Shown here: one piece after another, positions 22,045 to 33,271 of the stretch
Layout: the number at the start of each line of letters is the position of its first letter
Numbering within the stretch: the first letter of the stretch is position 1
Assembly: GCF_902806685.2 (NCBI RefSeq)
Contig: NC_048538.1
Location: 13,454,001 to 13,518,000, forward strand
DNA from: Maniola hyperantus
Taxonomy: Eukaryota > Arthropoda > Insecta > Lepidoptera > Nymphalidae
DNA: 64,000 nt
Reading direction: 5' to 3'
Notes under the pieces: generated by a model
The model's input: only the letters and a program-made list of their open reading frames with translations
What the model was told of the DNA's origin: nothing
Databases searched by the model: none
Made by a program: the position numbers and the translations under genes

Positions 22045-22205
22045 GCAACCCCATGTTGTAATCTAATGAGAACACTGCCGAAGGGAGTTGATTCCACAGT
22101 TTGCATGTGCGTAAAAAAAAGGATCTGGCACAATGGGTGGTCGAAGTGCACCAGACACCCAGGTGGTAAGGGGGAAATTGCTTGCAGTGCGGTGCGGTGC
22201 GGTGG
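22045..22205 (-). pseudogene. LINE reverse transcriptase C-terminus (copy 2, inverted)
   Basis: The minus strand reads HRTAPHCKQFPPYHLGVW, RSFFLRTCKLWNQLPSAVFS and DYNMGL, which is the same protein region as copy 1. The two face each other tail to tail with about 10 bp between them and form a 160-bp inverted repeat. They differ at many sites, so they are not a fresh inverted duplication. Confidence 0.7.
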
Positions 22206-22611
22206 ATCATTGATTCTTTTGAAAGAATAATAACGCAAAATACAAATCCAAGCTATATTGTTCAGACTTTGTTCAGACATGCTTGGGGAACTGACAGATA
22301 ATGAAACGTTTCAAGTGTTCCCGCTTCGGCGTAATAACAGAATTCTTTGCTATCAAAGTTGCTACGTCAAACATTAATTAGTTCATAGCACAGTCAGGCT
22401 GTGTGGCAGGCACTAGAGAAAGTTTGTGATAGACGTTCCAAACTTTGTGTTATGATACCATATAAATGATAGTTTTCGACCTGTAAAGAGTTATTTTGAT
22501 TCAAGTAAACCTACAAATCCACTGTGCAATTTTTTGATGCAAAATTAATGTGGACTAAGTTTTCTTCAATATCTGAGGTTTTAAGAAACTTTTCTATACT
22601 ATATTGATACA

Positions 22612-22705
22612 GGTCTCGTCATCATCATTATAATCCATCGCTGATTCACTACTGAGCACGGGTCTCCTCTCAGAATGAGAAGGCTTTGGCCATAGTTTGC
22701 TACGC
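22612..22705 (-). mobile_element. SINE family 1, 3' fragment
   Basis: ATCATCATTATAATCCATC, then CACTACTGAGCACGGGTCTC and TCAGAATGAGAAGGCTTTGG on the plus strand. The preceding TATATTGATACAGGTCT is shared with 20660, so it belongs to the element's end. Confidence 0.6.
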
Positions 22706-22814
22706 TCTCTCTTCGCTCGCTGTCGGCGTTCTTTGTAAGAAAAAAACAATATTTTAATTTTAAAGAATCCATTAATTTTTCTCCAGTCCAACAATTTTCA
22801 GCATTGCGTCTCAA

Positions 22815-22985
22815 ATAATAAACTGAACGTGGAAATTACAAAAGGGAAACGGATTGCACTTATCCAAGAGCTTGCAACTAAAACAGCATTTATAATTGGC
22901 GCTAGATGCGGTAGCGCTTGTTAATGACTTTGCTTTGATATATTAATTCAGCTGCAAACTTCTGTTTTCCGTTTTCTAATTGCAC
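22815..22985 (+). repeat. Diverged repeat (pair with 24705-24860)
   Basis: Shares CCAAGAGCTTG, AACAGCATTTAT, CGCTAGATGCGGTAGCGCTT and TTCAGCTGCAAACTTCTG with equivalent positions at 24735-24835, in direct orientation. No coding potential. Confidence 0.5.
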
Positions 22986-23007
22986 ATGCAATTATAGTCT
23001 ACTGTAC

Positions 23008-23215
23008 GATACCCGCGACTTTGTCCGCGTAGATTTGGGTTTGTTAAAAAATCCTTGGGGACTCTTTGAATTTCCTGGATAAAAAGCAGCAAAATGTACC
23101 TAAGCTATCTCTACACATTTTACGTTCCTTAAAAATCTCTAACGGAACTCTTTAATTTTCCGGGACAAAAAGCTATGTTCGTCCCTGGGATGCTCAGATG
23201 TAGCTACGTGGAGAA
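23008..23215 (-). mobile_element. Helitron family B, internally duplicated
   Basis: GATACCCGCGACTTTGTCCG opens the hairpin end. The ACTCTTTGAATTTCCTGGATAAAAAGC module then appears twice, at about 23060 and 23145, the second time as ACTCTTTAATTTTCCGGGAC. Confidence 0.55.
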
Positions 23216-23474
23216 AATACAGTAGAAACTTAATGTGGATACAAACTTCAAGATTCAAGAAATATTTCATGAAATCTCCCAAGCAAATCATCGCTATTAA
23301 GTTTGCATTATACTTACTTTAACAGAATTTCCATGTTCAAATAAAGTTTTTGAAATATTATTTGCTTCACGGGTTCACGTGAAAACTTACATAAAAAATT
23401 TCTTCCTAAAAATTCGATTCTAAGAAAAGAGTTAAAAGTAGGCCATCCCGATATTCGATGCATAGTAAAGAGTT

Positions 23475-23655
23475 TTTTTTTAAATAAAAATGGCGAGCAA
23501 ACAAGCAGGAGGGCAAGCAAACAACAAACTTCACCTGAAGTTAAGTGATTACCGTCGCCCATGAACATTTGCAGTACCAGAGGAACCAATGCGTTACCGG
23601 CCTTTCAGGAATTTGTTGGTCTGACCCTTGAATAACCTCATGTTGTAATCTACAC
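23475..23655 (-). pseudogene. LINE 3' end fragment
   Basis: The minus strand carries the end of the RT frame (FLKGR region at about 23600-23650) followed by CATGGGCGACGGTAATCACT and the 3' UTR. Same family as 21729. Confidence 0.65.
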
Positions 23656-24039
23656 CAATTCCTTCATATTGAAATCCTAACCAATAATCGCAATTATCGT
23701 ACCTACCAAATCTATTTTTCTTTAGCTGACTCAATAAGTAAGCAAGCTGTTAGCCCCTTACAGAATCGCGTAAGCGATTATTGCTATGCACAAGGGCTAA
23801 AAAACGTTCTCACTGCGAACTAACAATAAAACCGTAGTCCCAGTGGAAAACCAAACTTTGGAATGTCAAAAGCACCGGACAATTATTAACGACAATCCAC
23901 GTTGATTAGGTACGCTTTCTCCGAGAAGTTTTCTGCAATTAGTTTACCTATTAAATTAGCTAGGAAATATTTATGTAAATTACTTCTAACGTTCTTATAA
24001 TTAGTACCTAAGTATAATCTTTACAATCAAAATGTATAC

Positions 24040-24236
24040 AATTAGCGACCTCCCGAGACTTCATTAGGCGAAAATATAATAATTATACTCTCCAATCCCT
24101 GTCACGTGGGAATTTCAAAAATCATTATCATTATTCCTACAAAATTTCATCTCTCTAGGTCTTGAGGGTTTATGGGTTAGGTAATGGGTATTGATCAGTC
24201 AGTCAGTGAGTGAGACAAGATTTTATTTATTTATTT
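24040..24236 (-). mobile_element. Helitron-like element with CAGT run
   Basis: AGCGACCTCCCGAGACTTC at the left (hairpin side), TCAGTCAGTCAGTGAGTGAG at about 24200 and TATTTATTTAGAT at the right match the Helitron family A order, with a different body. Confidence 0.45.
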
Positions 24237-24504
24237 AGATATTACTTACGCAAGTTGTATACACAAACAAGCGACAATAGTGCGCGGTGAACTGAATTCG
24301 TCATTAAATTTTAATGACATCACCACAATGGTTGCCCCGAGGTATAAAAACTAGAATAATGACCACTGTTTTTTCTCGAAGTAACACAGGCACAATCCTT
24401 ATTGTGAAAAGTAGGGCAGGAGAACTATGAATGAAATCTAAATAATTAAAAGGTTTCCTTAACTGAATTGCCTATCAAACTGGAAGTCTCGCAAATTACT
24501 AATG

Positions 24505-24650
24505 CGCCTGGCCGCCATTTTAGTGACGTTAGCACTAGGCTGAAGTTTCGAGCTGACGGTATATTTTTATTTCGGCTGATGTCAAAATGACGTCATTTCG
24601 ATGTTCCAGCGCAATAGCAATTTGGGGGACATAATATAGTCGCAAACATG
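24505..24650 (+). repeat. Dispersed lepidopteran repeat
   Basis: Phrases such as CTGGCCGCCATTTTAG, CTGAAGTTTCGAGCTGACGG, GCTGATGTCAAAATGACGTC and GCGCAATAGCAATTTGGGGG are ones I recall from a repeat common in moth genomes. I do not know its class. Confidence 0.4.
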
Positions 24651-24704
24651 CGATTTATTTAGTAGGTACAATTCTTTGCAAGTTTTCGTATTACAAATAA
24701 ACTT

Positions 24705-24860
24705 TTTAATTTAACAATGTAAAACGTTTCAAGCTTACCCAAGAGCTGTAAGTGAAATACGCATTTATCATCCTACGCCAGATGCGGCACCGCTTCTAAA
24801 TGGCTGTTTTGAAATATTTTAGCTGCAACCTTCTGCTTTATGATCTATAACAAGGTACTC
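24705..24860 (+). repeat. Diverged repeat (pair with 22815-22985)
   Basis: Direct-orientation partner of 22815-22985. The two differ by many substitutions and small gaps. Confidence 0.5.
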
Positions 24861-25127
24861 TGTATTTTATTACTAACTTTGGCTTACGATTTTTTGCACG
24901 GATTTTGAGATTTTTCCAAACGTGCAGACAACATTTATTTTAGTTCGTCTGGTTTTAAAGAGTAATTTTGATAACTCCTTTCATAGCCCACCTTTTAATC
25001 CACTAAAATTGGTTAAGTTGTTTTGAAGATTAGCCCGGATCAATAAACAGACAGATAAAGGTAAATAAAAGGCAGTTATATCAAAATAATACATACTTTT
25101 AATCTACTTGTATAGATATAATACACT

Positions 25128-25288
25128 GGGGCCGATTCTCTTGTACACAATCTCTAAACTAAACTAAATTAACAGGTCTAAATTTAGTGCTTTCCTTTTC
25201 CGTTAGCAACATTATGAAAGGGATAGCAATAGATTTAGACGTGTCGTTTTAGTTTAGTTTAGAGATTGTGTACAATGGAATTAGCCAC
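25128..25288. mobile_element. CTAAACTAAACT-type MITE, best copy
   Basis: TTGTACACAATCTCTAAACT at 25141 is matched by AGTTTAGAGATTGTGTACAA ending at 25275, and the match extends outward into GGCCGATTCTC and GAATTAGCC. About 160 bp with no coding capacity. Relatives at 21220-21365 and 40363-40625. Confidence 0.8.
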
Positions 25289-25607
25289 ATTGTCCTTATA
25301 AAATATATGAACTACGAGATTGCTTATTGAATAGTATGATGTATTAATTAGAATCCCTAATAGCATGATTAGTGATTAATGAGAAAATTAATAATATATT
25401 AGCTGTATTATTAATTTTAGAGACAATATAGGAGAATTATACGGACCTATCTAAGAGGTATCGCTTACTTGAAATTATACCTACTCCGTAAGACAGTCTT
25501 CATATAATGAGATTAGGAAAAAGAGGCAATTCGGAAACGCCTTTTGTCTATGGTGGGAGCAAACATGTAAGATGCTGATGAAACCGATTAGGGGTATGGG
25601 TTTTGAC

Positions 25608-25655
25608 CTACCCTTTTCCAGGTTAGCACGCTTCCATTTTAGACTGCTAAAACTG
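25608..25655 (+). mobile_element. SINE family 3, 3' fragment
   Basis: CAGGTTAGCACGCTTCCATT and TTAGACTGC match the tail of the SINE at 10316-10657, truncated on both sides. Confidence 0.4.
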
Positions 25656-25674
25656 TCATTACTAACAACCATCA

Positions 25675-26315
25675 TAAATAAAAACCGGCCAAGTGCGAGT
25701 CAGACTCGTTCACCGAGGATTCCGTATTACAGTCGTATTTTTTTGACATTTTGCACGATAAGTCCAAAACTATAATGCATAAAAATAAATAAAAATCTGT
25801 TTTAGAATATACAAGTAAATCCCTTTCATATGATACCCCACTCGATATAGTAAGCTTACTTCGAAACCTTAGTTCATGAACCAAAATTTGTTCATGAACA
25901 TATTATATTAATTTTTTTCTTGTGATGTAACCGTTCGTAAATTCACGGTTTTTTGATTTTTCACTTTACTTGTGCTGTAAGACCTACCTACCTGCCCATG
26001 ATTCAATTTCATTTCATTGAGGTCAACGGGAAATTATCTTTTTATTTTATTTTTTTTAATTATCCCTATTATCCTGAAAATTTCAGGTTTCTAGCGTCAT
26101 CCAGACCGAAGCTATGACTGCTCGAAAATACGACGAAACGCTTCGAAAAAAGGTACGTAGTGCCCCGTCCTTTAGTTTGGCTCGTCTTGGCGGTGCACTG
26201 CCGTGCCCCCTGATAGGTTTGTTTGACAGATACGATGGACAGACGGGCAGATATACAGACAACGAAGTGATTCTAAAAGAGTTCCTTTTTTCCTTTTAAG
26301 GTACGGAACCCTAAA
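25675..26315 (+). repeat. Interspersed repeat, family C, with an internal insertion
   Basis: Starts AAAAACCGGCCAAGTGCGAG, runs through TTTTTTGACATTTTGCACG and ACCCCACTCGATATAGT, and ends AAGGTACGGAACCCTAAAA. Compared with 30728-31138 it has about 180 extra bases near 26042-26225. Other copies are at 38330, 39600, 42585 and 42910. From its length, motifs and lack of a frame it is probably a non-autonomous element. The class is unknown to me. Confidence 0.6.
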
Positions 26316-26645
26316 AGCAAGAGATAGCTAGAACCAATGAGCACAATTAAAAACAGAGAACAAGAGGATGTACCTACTACGTAATTGGATTCCAAATTAA
26401 ACTACATACATCGCTAACTTCAAACAAAAAACTCATTAAAAACTCGTGAATAGTTTACTACTTAATTAGTTTTCTTTCAGCAAAAGGATGAAATCCGGCC
26501 GTTTTTAGCGTGCTCAGGAACATTGCACTGATTTATCACTGATTAGTATCCTGCTAGAGTAAATAATGTTCAGTGATTGCAACAAACCGTCTTAGTAATT
26601 GGGTATTTTCCTACTTTTGAATTTGATAAATATTATTACTTTATT
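26316..26645. other. No recognisable gene
   Basis: Unassigned spacer. Confidence 0.35.
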
Positions 26646-26920
26646 ATAAACTAGGATAAAAATAATGACGTACGCTAAAAAATTTTTTAGGTTTTAGGTA
26701 CAAAGTTACAGGGATTTTAATTTTGGAGTGGGAGGGTCTTCTATCCCTTTCTCGCAAAACGAAAATTTGTATGAAATCGCACGAGGCTACTATGGCATTA
26801 GTCAAAATGACGGCATAATTCTATATCGCTATCTCTGTCTAATCAGAAATATTTAAATGCTTATAACTTTTTTATTATTTGATCGTTTCAGTTTATGTCA
26901 TTATTTTTATCCTAGTTTAT
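26646..26920. mobile_element. MITE with ~27-bp terminal inverted repeats
   Basis: ATAAACTAGGATAAAAATAA (26646) is the reverse complement of the right end TTATTTTTATCCTAGTTTAT (ending 26920), and the match continues into TGACGTA. The element is about 275 bp. TA dinucleotides at both edges would fit a mariner-type target, but this is not diagnostic. Confidence 0.75.
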
Positions 26921-26943
26921 CATCATCAATATCATCAATATCA

Positions 26944-26972
<29 letters not shown>
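26944..26972. repeat. (TA)n microsatellite
   Basis: Uninterrupted TA run next to a large Helitron-like element. Confidence 0.9.
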
Positions 26973-26975
<3 letters not shown>

Positions 26976-26982
26976 CTTATAA

Positions 26983-27897
26983 TAAAACTGTAACAGGTCA
27001 AATTCTGTACATTGAAGATATTTTGAAATTTTTTTTTCGAGGGCACTCTATAATCGATACTGAACCCAAAACTGTAATTTTTTACATTTTTGTCTGTCTG
27101 TCTGTCTGTCTGTCTATCTGTCTGTCTGTCTGTCTGTCTGTATCACGGCCGCGCATCACGCTGAAACTACTGAATGGATTCCAATGAAACTTGGTACGAT
27201 TTGAGGTCATACTGTGAGGAAGAATATAGGATACTTTTTATCCCGAAATTCAGCATGGTTCCCGTAGGAGAGGGGATGAAAGTTAAAATGTATACTGAGT
27301 TGTAATTCATTAACGCGTAGTCCGATTTCATTCATTTATTTTTGTTAGAAAGGGGATATTTTAAAGATTGTTCCGTAAATATTTCAAGGTCATCGGTTTT
27401 TAACCGACTGTCAAAAAGGAGGTGGTTTTTTTTTCTACATCGATTTTTTCGAGGTTTCTGGACCGATTTGCAATTTTTTTTTAAATCAACAAAAAACGTT
27501 TTCGTGGTGGTCACATAAAAAATTCTGGATTCAACTCCTTAATCCTGATGCTGCAGGGTTACTGCCCGCCTGAGTAGGTAGCAAGCAACGACTTTATTCT
27601 CAATTTCAAGTCCCAACTCCTCGACCCTGATGATGTAGGGTACAGCACTCCTAAACTGTAATGTTTTAGTAACTGCGGATGATGCAAAATTAATTTAGGT
27701 ACCAAGCATAGGCTACATCATTGAACTTCGGATCCTAACTCCTCAATCCTGATGCTATAAAGTACTAAAGTCCTAAATCGTGGGGATTTTAGAATTTCTG
27801 ATAGTGAATTGATATTTTAGGTAACAAGCAACGGCTTCACGATGACACTCCCAGTCCGAAATACTCCACCCGAGCGAAGTCGGGGCGGGTCAGCTAG
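26983..27897 (+). mobile_element. Large non-autonomous Helitron (~0.9 kb)
   Basis: The 3' end reads CCCGAGCGAAGTCGGGGCGG, a stem CCCGA/TCGGG, followed by GTCAG and CTAG at 27894-27897 before a T. This is the Helitron end structure. Inside are a GTCT microsatellite (27093-27140) and three or four degenerate copies of a unit containing AACTCCT.AATCCTGATG (about 27533, 27617, 27737). The left end is uncertain. No Rep/helicase coding is visible. Confidence 0.6.
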
Positions 27898-28361
27898 TTT
27901 ATAATAAAGTAATAAAAAAATTGGAGTTATATACCCAATTTGTCAATGGGGTTTTCTCAAGGATAATCCCCGATAGATGCAGGACTAATAAATGGAAGCC
28001 TCTGCATCTGACTGAAATCCGAAGAGTCAGTTTCAAATCGCACCCCTTGGAAATTGTTCTGCCTATTGTATGTTTCGTGTAGTCCTCTGCACGGCAGTAT
28101 GAATGATAGTGTTTTTTACACAATTACGAAAACAAGAGTGTCATGTTTTCATGGTTCATGTATGTAAGTTTCTTTATTCCACCATAAGTTCTAAATGCCA
28201 GAATAGATTTGGAAGTATGGAATATCATTAGAATTCTTACATCATCCCGAGTGACACAGGATAAAAAAATTTCTCATCATTTAAGACTGGTTTTGGGCTG
28301 AAATTTGTTACCGCTGGTTGCTGACTGGTTATGTTTATTCAGGGATGCATCAGAGTAGGTA
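27898..28361. other. No recognisable gene
   Basis: A 74-codon minus frame lies here but shows no domain. Unassigned. Confidence 0.35.
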
Positions 28362-28524
28362 CAGTGCGACAAGGCTATCTTGGCGCGTGGTGAAAATCGG
28401 AACTAACGTTGCCGTCAAGTGTCCCCTTTGTTCTTGTTTGAATAGTCTAGAGTCTAAGCCTTTGTTCTCTACCAGCGCCCTCCTGTCAATGTCATTCAAG
28501 TGCCAAGAGAGCCTTGTCGCACTG
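28362..28524. mobile_element. MITE, CAGTGCGACAAGGCT ends
   Basis: CAGTGCGACAAGGCTATCTTG at the left is answered by CAAGAGAGCCTTGTCGCACTG at the right. About 163 bp. A second palindrome in the middle (AGTCTAGAGTCT area) makes a long hairpin possible. No target duplication was recognised. Confidence 0.75.
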
Positions 28525-29172
28525 TATAATATATTACTTGTCAGCACCGACGATTACCTAGCATGAGACGAAAACCAAAACTTTTTCATCGCTTCCTCAG
28601 AGTAGGTCCTGAATTAGAGGTTGTGCTTTTAAAGAATTAAGTGCAGACTTTATCTATAAAAACATGCAACATAATGTTTTTAAACGTATTATTGCTATCT
28701 CACGCGTACGAATTTTCTTTAATAATGCTTTTATTCGAAACATAAAATAATTATGCTTGTAATAACAAAGTGTACTTATAGCTGCCATTAAATGTAAGTT
28801 ATAACATAATGCATAATCGTTTGATAGAACGTAAGCTGCTTGGCAAAATTCCAGTGTTGTGACGTTATTTAATACCCTATACAGCAATTTATTAAATCTA
28901 ACCTTTAATAAAGTAGAATGTTCCAGATTATCCAGAATATGTACTAGGTATATCCCGGGGTATAATAAGTATGAAGGGTTATATAGAAATAAAAGGAAAT
29001 ATGCTGATCGACAGGGATTTAATTTATAAGGAACACTTTAGAACAACAGTACAACGGAGAGCGGCTAGTCTTAAGCTGAAGCTACCTATTGTTCGTCCAG
29101 TAGTGGACACAACAAGAATGATTGGTTGATTGACTGTCTATAGAATCTCAATGAATCTAGATTAGGCAATGC
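28525..29172. other. No recognisable gene
   Basis: AT-rich. The 77-codon minus frame here shows no known motif. Confidence 0.35.
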
Positions 29173-29366
29173 TTATAGGCATCCGCGTGGACTGCACAAA
29201 TTTCAAACCCCTATTTTTCAAAAATCCTTTCTTAGCGGATGCTTATGTCATAATAGCTATCTGCATGCCAAATTTCAGCCCGATCCGTCCAGTAGTTTGA
29301 GCTGTGCGTTGATAGATCAGTCAGTCAGTTAGTCAGTCAGTCACCTTTTCCTTTTATATATTTAGA
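29173..29366 (-). mobile_element. Helitron family A, 3' truncated
   Basis: The TC start at 29366, CAGT run and body are normal, but the hairpin end is cut inside GCATCCGCGTGGACTGC at 29173 and CTAG is missing. Confidence 0.65.
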
Positions 29367-29444
29367 TAGATAGAAGATACTACATCACTTCCTATATCAA
29401 TAAAAAAAATTGTCAAGTAACTAGACTTCCCTAGTATTGGTCGG

Positions 29445-29640
29445 TTTTAATAAGTCTTGGTTGAGAGATACCAGGTGCCCCAGAAAGTCAGAAGTGGGAT
29501 AAAAAGCTGTTCCATAATGGAATTGTTGAACTCATAATGGACATAATCGTTCGCACTACGCCAGCCTGGCGAGACGCCAATGTTGCAGCTGAGAGATTCG
29601 TTTTGAATACTTTTCATTTTAATCTAGGATTCAAAAATTG
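29445..29640 (+). repeat. Diverged direct repeat, copy 1
   Basis: GGGATAAAAAG, GGAATTGTTGAACTCATAAT, CGCCAGCCTGGCGAGACGCC and GAGAGATTC recur in the same order at 30375-30600. Confidence 0.5.
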
Positions 29641-29837
29641 TTTCCATACATTTAATATAAGTCCGTCTTTTAATCGAGGTCATTCATTCTGGTTCAGTTT
29701 TTTTATTTAATATCTGATTTTTAGAAACAGTTCGCTTATACGCTTATTTTGTAGTTTGGCAGTAGAAATGAAGGTGCCGTAGACATAATTCACCTAATGC
29801 AGATAGGTTAATTATAATAATATTTTTTTTTATAATA

Positions 29838-29842
29838 ATAAT

Positions 29843-29877
<35 letters not shown>
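29838..29877. repeat. (TA)n microsatellite
   Basis: Run of TA preceded by (AAT)n-like sequence. Confidence 0.85.
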
Positions 29878-29878
<1 letters not shown>

Positions 29879-30374
29879 AGAAAAAATATTTACAGGTTAC
29901 AACAAATTCAGGTATAATCATAAACTCGAAGCTTGAGTTTTTCCGTATACCGTAGGTGATATAAGTAATTAGTAAAACTGAACGGATTAGATTATGAAGG
30001 ACTGAACATGAACAATAATTAGTAATTAGCTGAATACACGAGGTCTTTTAACCACTCAAAATAAGAGTTCCTTATAAGTTATAATATTATAAAAATAATA
30101 CTTCTCGATAATCGTGGTCTGAAAAGGGGATTGAAAATCAATTCAATATTCTTTTACATCATGCTACAAGACAGTAGAGATTTATACATTTTTTATTGAG
30201 GTTGCGAGTATAATTATTTTTCTAGTTCATCATATTAAAGCTAAGTCGATATATTCACCTTTGTAGTCCTATGTATTTGTCTTTAATAATATAAAACAGA
30301 TGTTGTTGATACTAAATTGAGACTGCAGAATTTTAATTTCGACAGCCCTGTATCAACAGAAAAATCAGGCTTGT

Positions 30375-30600
30375 AAAATTTGTGAAGACCTTGTGGTAGA
30401 AACGCTCTCAAAGTACCAGGGCTCCATACTTAGAAACAGGATAAAAAGATATAATAGAATTGTTAAACTCATAATCGTTGCACTGCGCCAGCTTGGCAGG
30501 TCGCCAATGCTGCATCTAAGAGATTCTTTAATACTTTCATTTTATTAAAGGATTTGAATTCTGGTTTGTCGATATTTAAGGGTGATTTCGACGGGGCAAC
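30375..30600 (+). repeat. Diverged direct repeat, copy 2
   Basis: Partner of 29445-29640, with CAGGATAAAAAG, GAATTGTTAAACTCATAATC and CGCCAGCTTGGCAGGTCGCC. Probably an old dispersed element. Confidence 0.5.
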
Positions 30601-30727
30601 CATTTTCAACGTTATTATCAAAGCCGGGCATCCTAAAGCTAATAAGAGTAGCTGACCTAGTTACTTCAGCTAAGGATTACCTATCCTAACCCCGGGTACC
30701 CTAATCAGTGTGACACTTGACTAGAAA

Positions 30728-31138
30728 AAAACCAGCCAAGTGCGAGTCAGACTCGTGCAATGAGGGTTCCGTACTACAGTCGTATTTTTTCGACATTTTG
30801 CACGATAATTCAAAAACTATGATGCATAAAAATAAATAAAAATCTGTTTTAGTATGTACAGGTGAAGACCTTTCATATGATACCCCACTTGATATAGTCA
30901 CTCACTTCGAAAGTTGAAAATACTAATTATTAGTTCATGACCACAATTTCTAACCCTAAATTCACGGTTTTTAGATTTTTCCCCAAATGTCAGCTATAAG
31001 ATCTACCTACCTGCCAAATTTCATGATTCTAGGTCAACGGGAAGTACCCTGTAGGTTTCTTGACAGACAGACAGACAGATAACAAAGTGATCCTATAAGG
31101 GTTCCGTTTTTCCTTTTTAGGTACGGAACCCTAAAAAA
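30728..31138 (+). repeat. Interspersed repeat, family C, compact copy
   Basis: AAAAACCAGCCAAGTGCGAG through to TTTTTAGGTACGGAACCCTA, with (GACA)n at 31062-31080. This is the clearest copy and serves as the reference for the other family C entries. Confidence 0.7.
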
Positions 31139-31158
31139 CATTAGCACTTTATTGAAAA

Positions 31159-31382
31159 CTAGCTTATGCTCGCGACTTTGTCCGCGTGGACTACACAAAT
31201 TTTAAACCCCTATTTCGCCCCCTTAGAGGTTGAATTTTCAAAAATAGCGGATGCCTAAGTCATAAAAGCTATCTGCATGCCAAATTTTAGCCTGATCCGT
31301 CCAGTAGTTTGAGCTGTGCGTTGATAGATCAGTCAGTCAGTCGGTCAGTCAGTCAGTCACCTTTTCCTTTTATATATTTAGA
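31159..31382 (-). mobile_element. Full-length non-autonomous Helitron, family A
   Basis: CTAG at 31159-31162, AGCATAAG side, CGCGACTTTGTCCGCG hairpin, body, CAGT/CGGT run at 31330-31358 and the A/TC start at 31382. It sits 20 bp from the end of a family C repeat. Confidence 0.75.
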
Positions 31383-31414
31383 TACCTTTGCTATAAAACC
31401 TCGTGGTTATGAAA

Positions 31415-31478
31415 CTTCAGCTTTCTACTCGGGAAATCCGGGGTTCGATCCCAGGCATGCATCTCTAAATTTTCGGAA
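31415..31478 (+). mobile_element. SINE family 1, tRNA-like head fragment
   Basis: CGGGGTTCGATCCCAGGCA carries a B box and is followed by TGCATCTCTAAATTTTCGG, the start of the SINE body. There is no full cloverleaf, so I do not call a tRNA gene. Confidence 0.55.
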
Positions 31479-31587
31479 TAGGGTCTTGGACTGTATTAAT
31501 AAAATTAAGTGATTTTTTGTATAGCGGTAGTTTATGGGGCTAGAATTCATCATTAAAGAGAATAATTTAAAAAAAAACCATGTAACT

Positions 31588-31893
31588 TTGAAACCGCACC
31601 GCACGCCACGGCAAACAATATCACCTCACCACCTGGGTGTCTGATCCACTTCGACCACCCGTTGTGCCAGATCCTTATTTCCACGCACATGCAAACTGTG
31701 GAATCAACTTCCTTCGGCGGTGTTCCCATTATGATTTCAGCATGGGGTTATTCAAGGTGCGGACCAACAAATTCCTGAAAGGCCGGCAACGCATTGGTGG
31801 TTTGTCTCGTACTGCAAATGTTCATGGGCGGCGGTAATCACTTAACATCAGGTGACCCGCCTGCTCGTTAGCTCGCCATTCGTATAAAAAAAT
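31588..31893 (+). pseudogene. LINE 3' end fragment
   Basis: Contains HANCGINFLRRCS-type decayed coding in one frame and the usual RT C-terminus in another. It then continues through FLKGRQR and CATGGGCGGCGGTAATCACT, and ends in an A-rich tail at 31880-31895. Confidence 0.7.
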
Positions 31894-32254
31894 AAAACGT
31901 ACGTGACACACAGAAACAAATGTTATTTTGTAGAATGGTCAAATAATAATAAAACTCCATTTGTATGTAGCGCGCCTCAAAACATCTCCTCTTGAAACAT
32001 TTTAATATCATACCATATTTTAATTATGATATTTTTCTTTGTCCCAAATGAACCACTGAATTTTTTATACCGTGAGAGAAATTCAATACATTCGGCAAAT
32101 GGTAATGGACATTTATGATTATTGTGTCCGATATTAATTGAACGGCGTAAAATGAGAGCAGTATTTCGGTTTTATTGAGGTCATATTATTATGGTATTTA
32201 AATAAAATATAACGGTATATCTTCATCAGCCATCGCTATTGGCCATTGCATATA
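31894..32254. other. No recognisable gene
   Basis: Unassigned AT-rich sequence. Confidence 0.3.
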
Positions 32255-32390
32255 CCAGCCCCCCAATTGTAAAAGAATAACGATTTCATCGTTATCGTAA
32301 TCGGCAACAAATTCTGCCCTTTGATTGGTTGATTTGCTGTTTACATTTTTTCACAACGAATACGTTTTTTGTACACAATCGGGGGGCTGG
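32255..32390. mobile_element. MITE with CCAGCCCCCC ends
   Basis: CCAGCCCCCCAATTGT at 32255 is matched by ACAATCGGGGGGCTGG ending at 32390. The element is 136 bp and non-coding. No target duplication was recognised. Confidence 0.75.
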
Positions 32391-33271
32391 TTTTGTTTTT
32401 ATAGTTCCGTACTCGAAGGGTACCAGCTCTTTGGTGACAAATCTTTTACAATTTATTAAACCTTGGTGTCTGGCAGAGGGTTGCCATCATACTAAGTGTC
32501 TGGCAATGCATGACGTGATTTCCAATACTATTCCTAAGAAATTTAACTTTTTACACCTTTATCTGTTGTCCCCCCAAATCCACCATGATCCAAACTTCAT
32601 AGTGGCTGATCGTTCCTTCCAGTGTTGGGGACAATACGCAGAGAAACTTTCAGCTTTTATAAAATAACGAAGATCTGGCACGCGCTGGCTCTTAGTCCAT
32701 TTCATTTGTAGTAGTACCGTTATTGGTTTGTGGTTTCATAATAACATACGCCCTTTTGTAATTTGTTAGTGTAAAAAATGTTCGATGCATGTTTCCCGTT
32801 GCACAGTGTAATACGAACCGCAGGTATTGATTTCGTTTTAAATCCACACGCAACGAGATTGTCTATCATTAACCCTAGAACGAGTTTCATAGCTTTCGAA
32901 AACGAAATTCGATGTCGAGTTCCTCCATACCAACAGCGTCCCCTGAATTTTTCACAACGGTGTAGAAATCGGATTAAGTGAGATTTGTTACTTACATTAC
33001 ATAAACACCCTAAAAGGTCCCCTCATCGCATATTGGGATGTACCGAAATCTCTTAAGTACGCATCGGTGCTTCCATTGCGCGACGCCGCGACCGTTGAAC
33101 TCGGCCCAAGTAAAACAACCTCCTCACACCATGTGCCGCATTATAAAGTACGACAACTTGACAAAGGAAACTGCCTCAATGCCAGTTTCAAATTATTATT
33201 AGCAATCCAAGAGCTTCAGTGAAATACAATGAACTTTGATTTGCGTAGTTCTCATAGTCATCAGTCAACTC
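32391..33271. other. No recognisable gene
   Basis: A 112-codon frame runs from the MITE to 32667, but its first part is transposon sequence and no domain is visible. The rest is unassigned. Confidence 0.35.

Noticed and set aside
32329..32667. 112-codon plus-strand open frame
   Set aside because: Starts inside a MITE, and no domain or composition signal supports coding.
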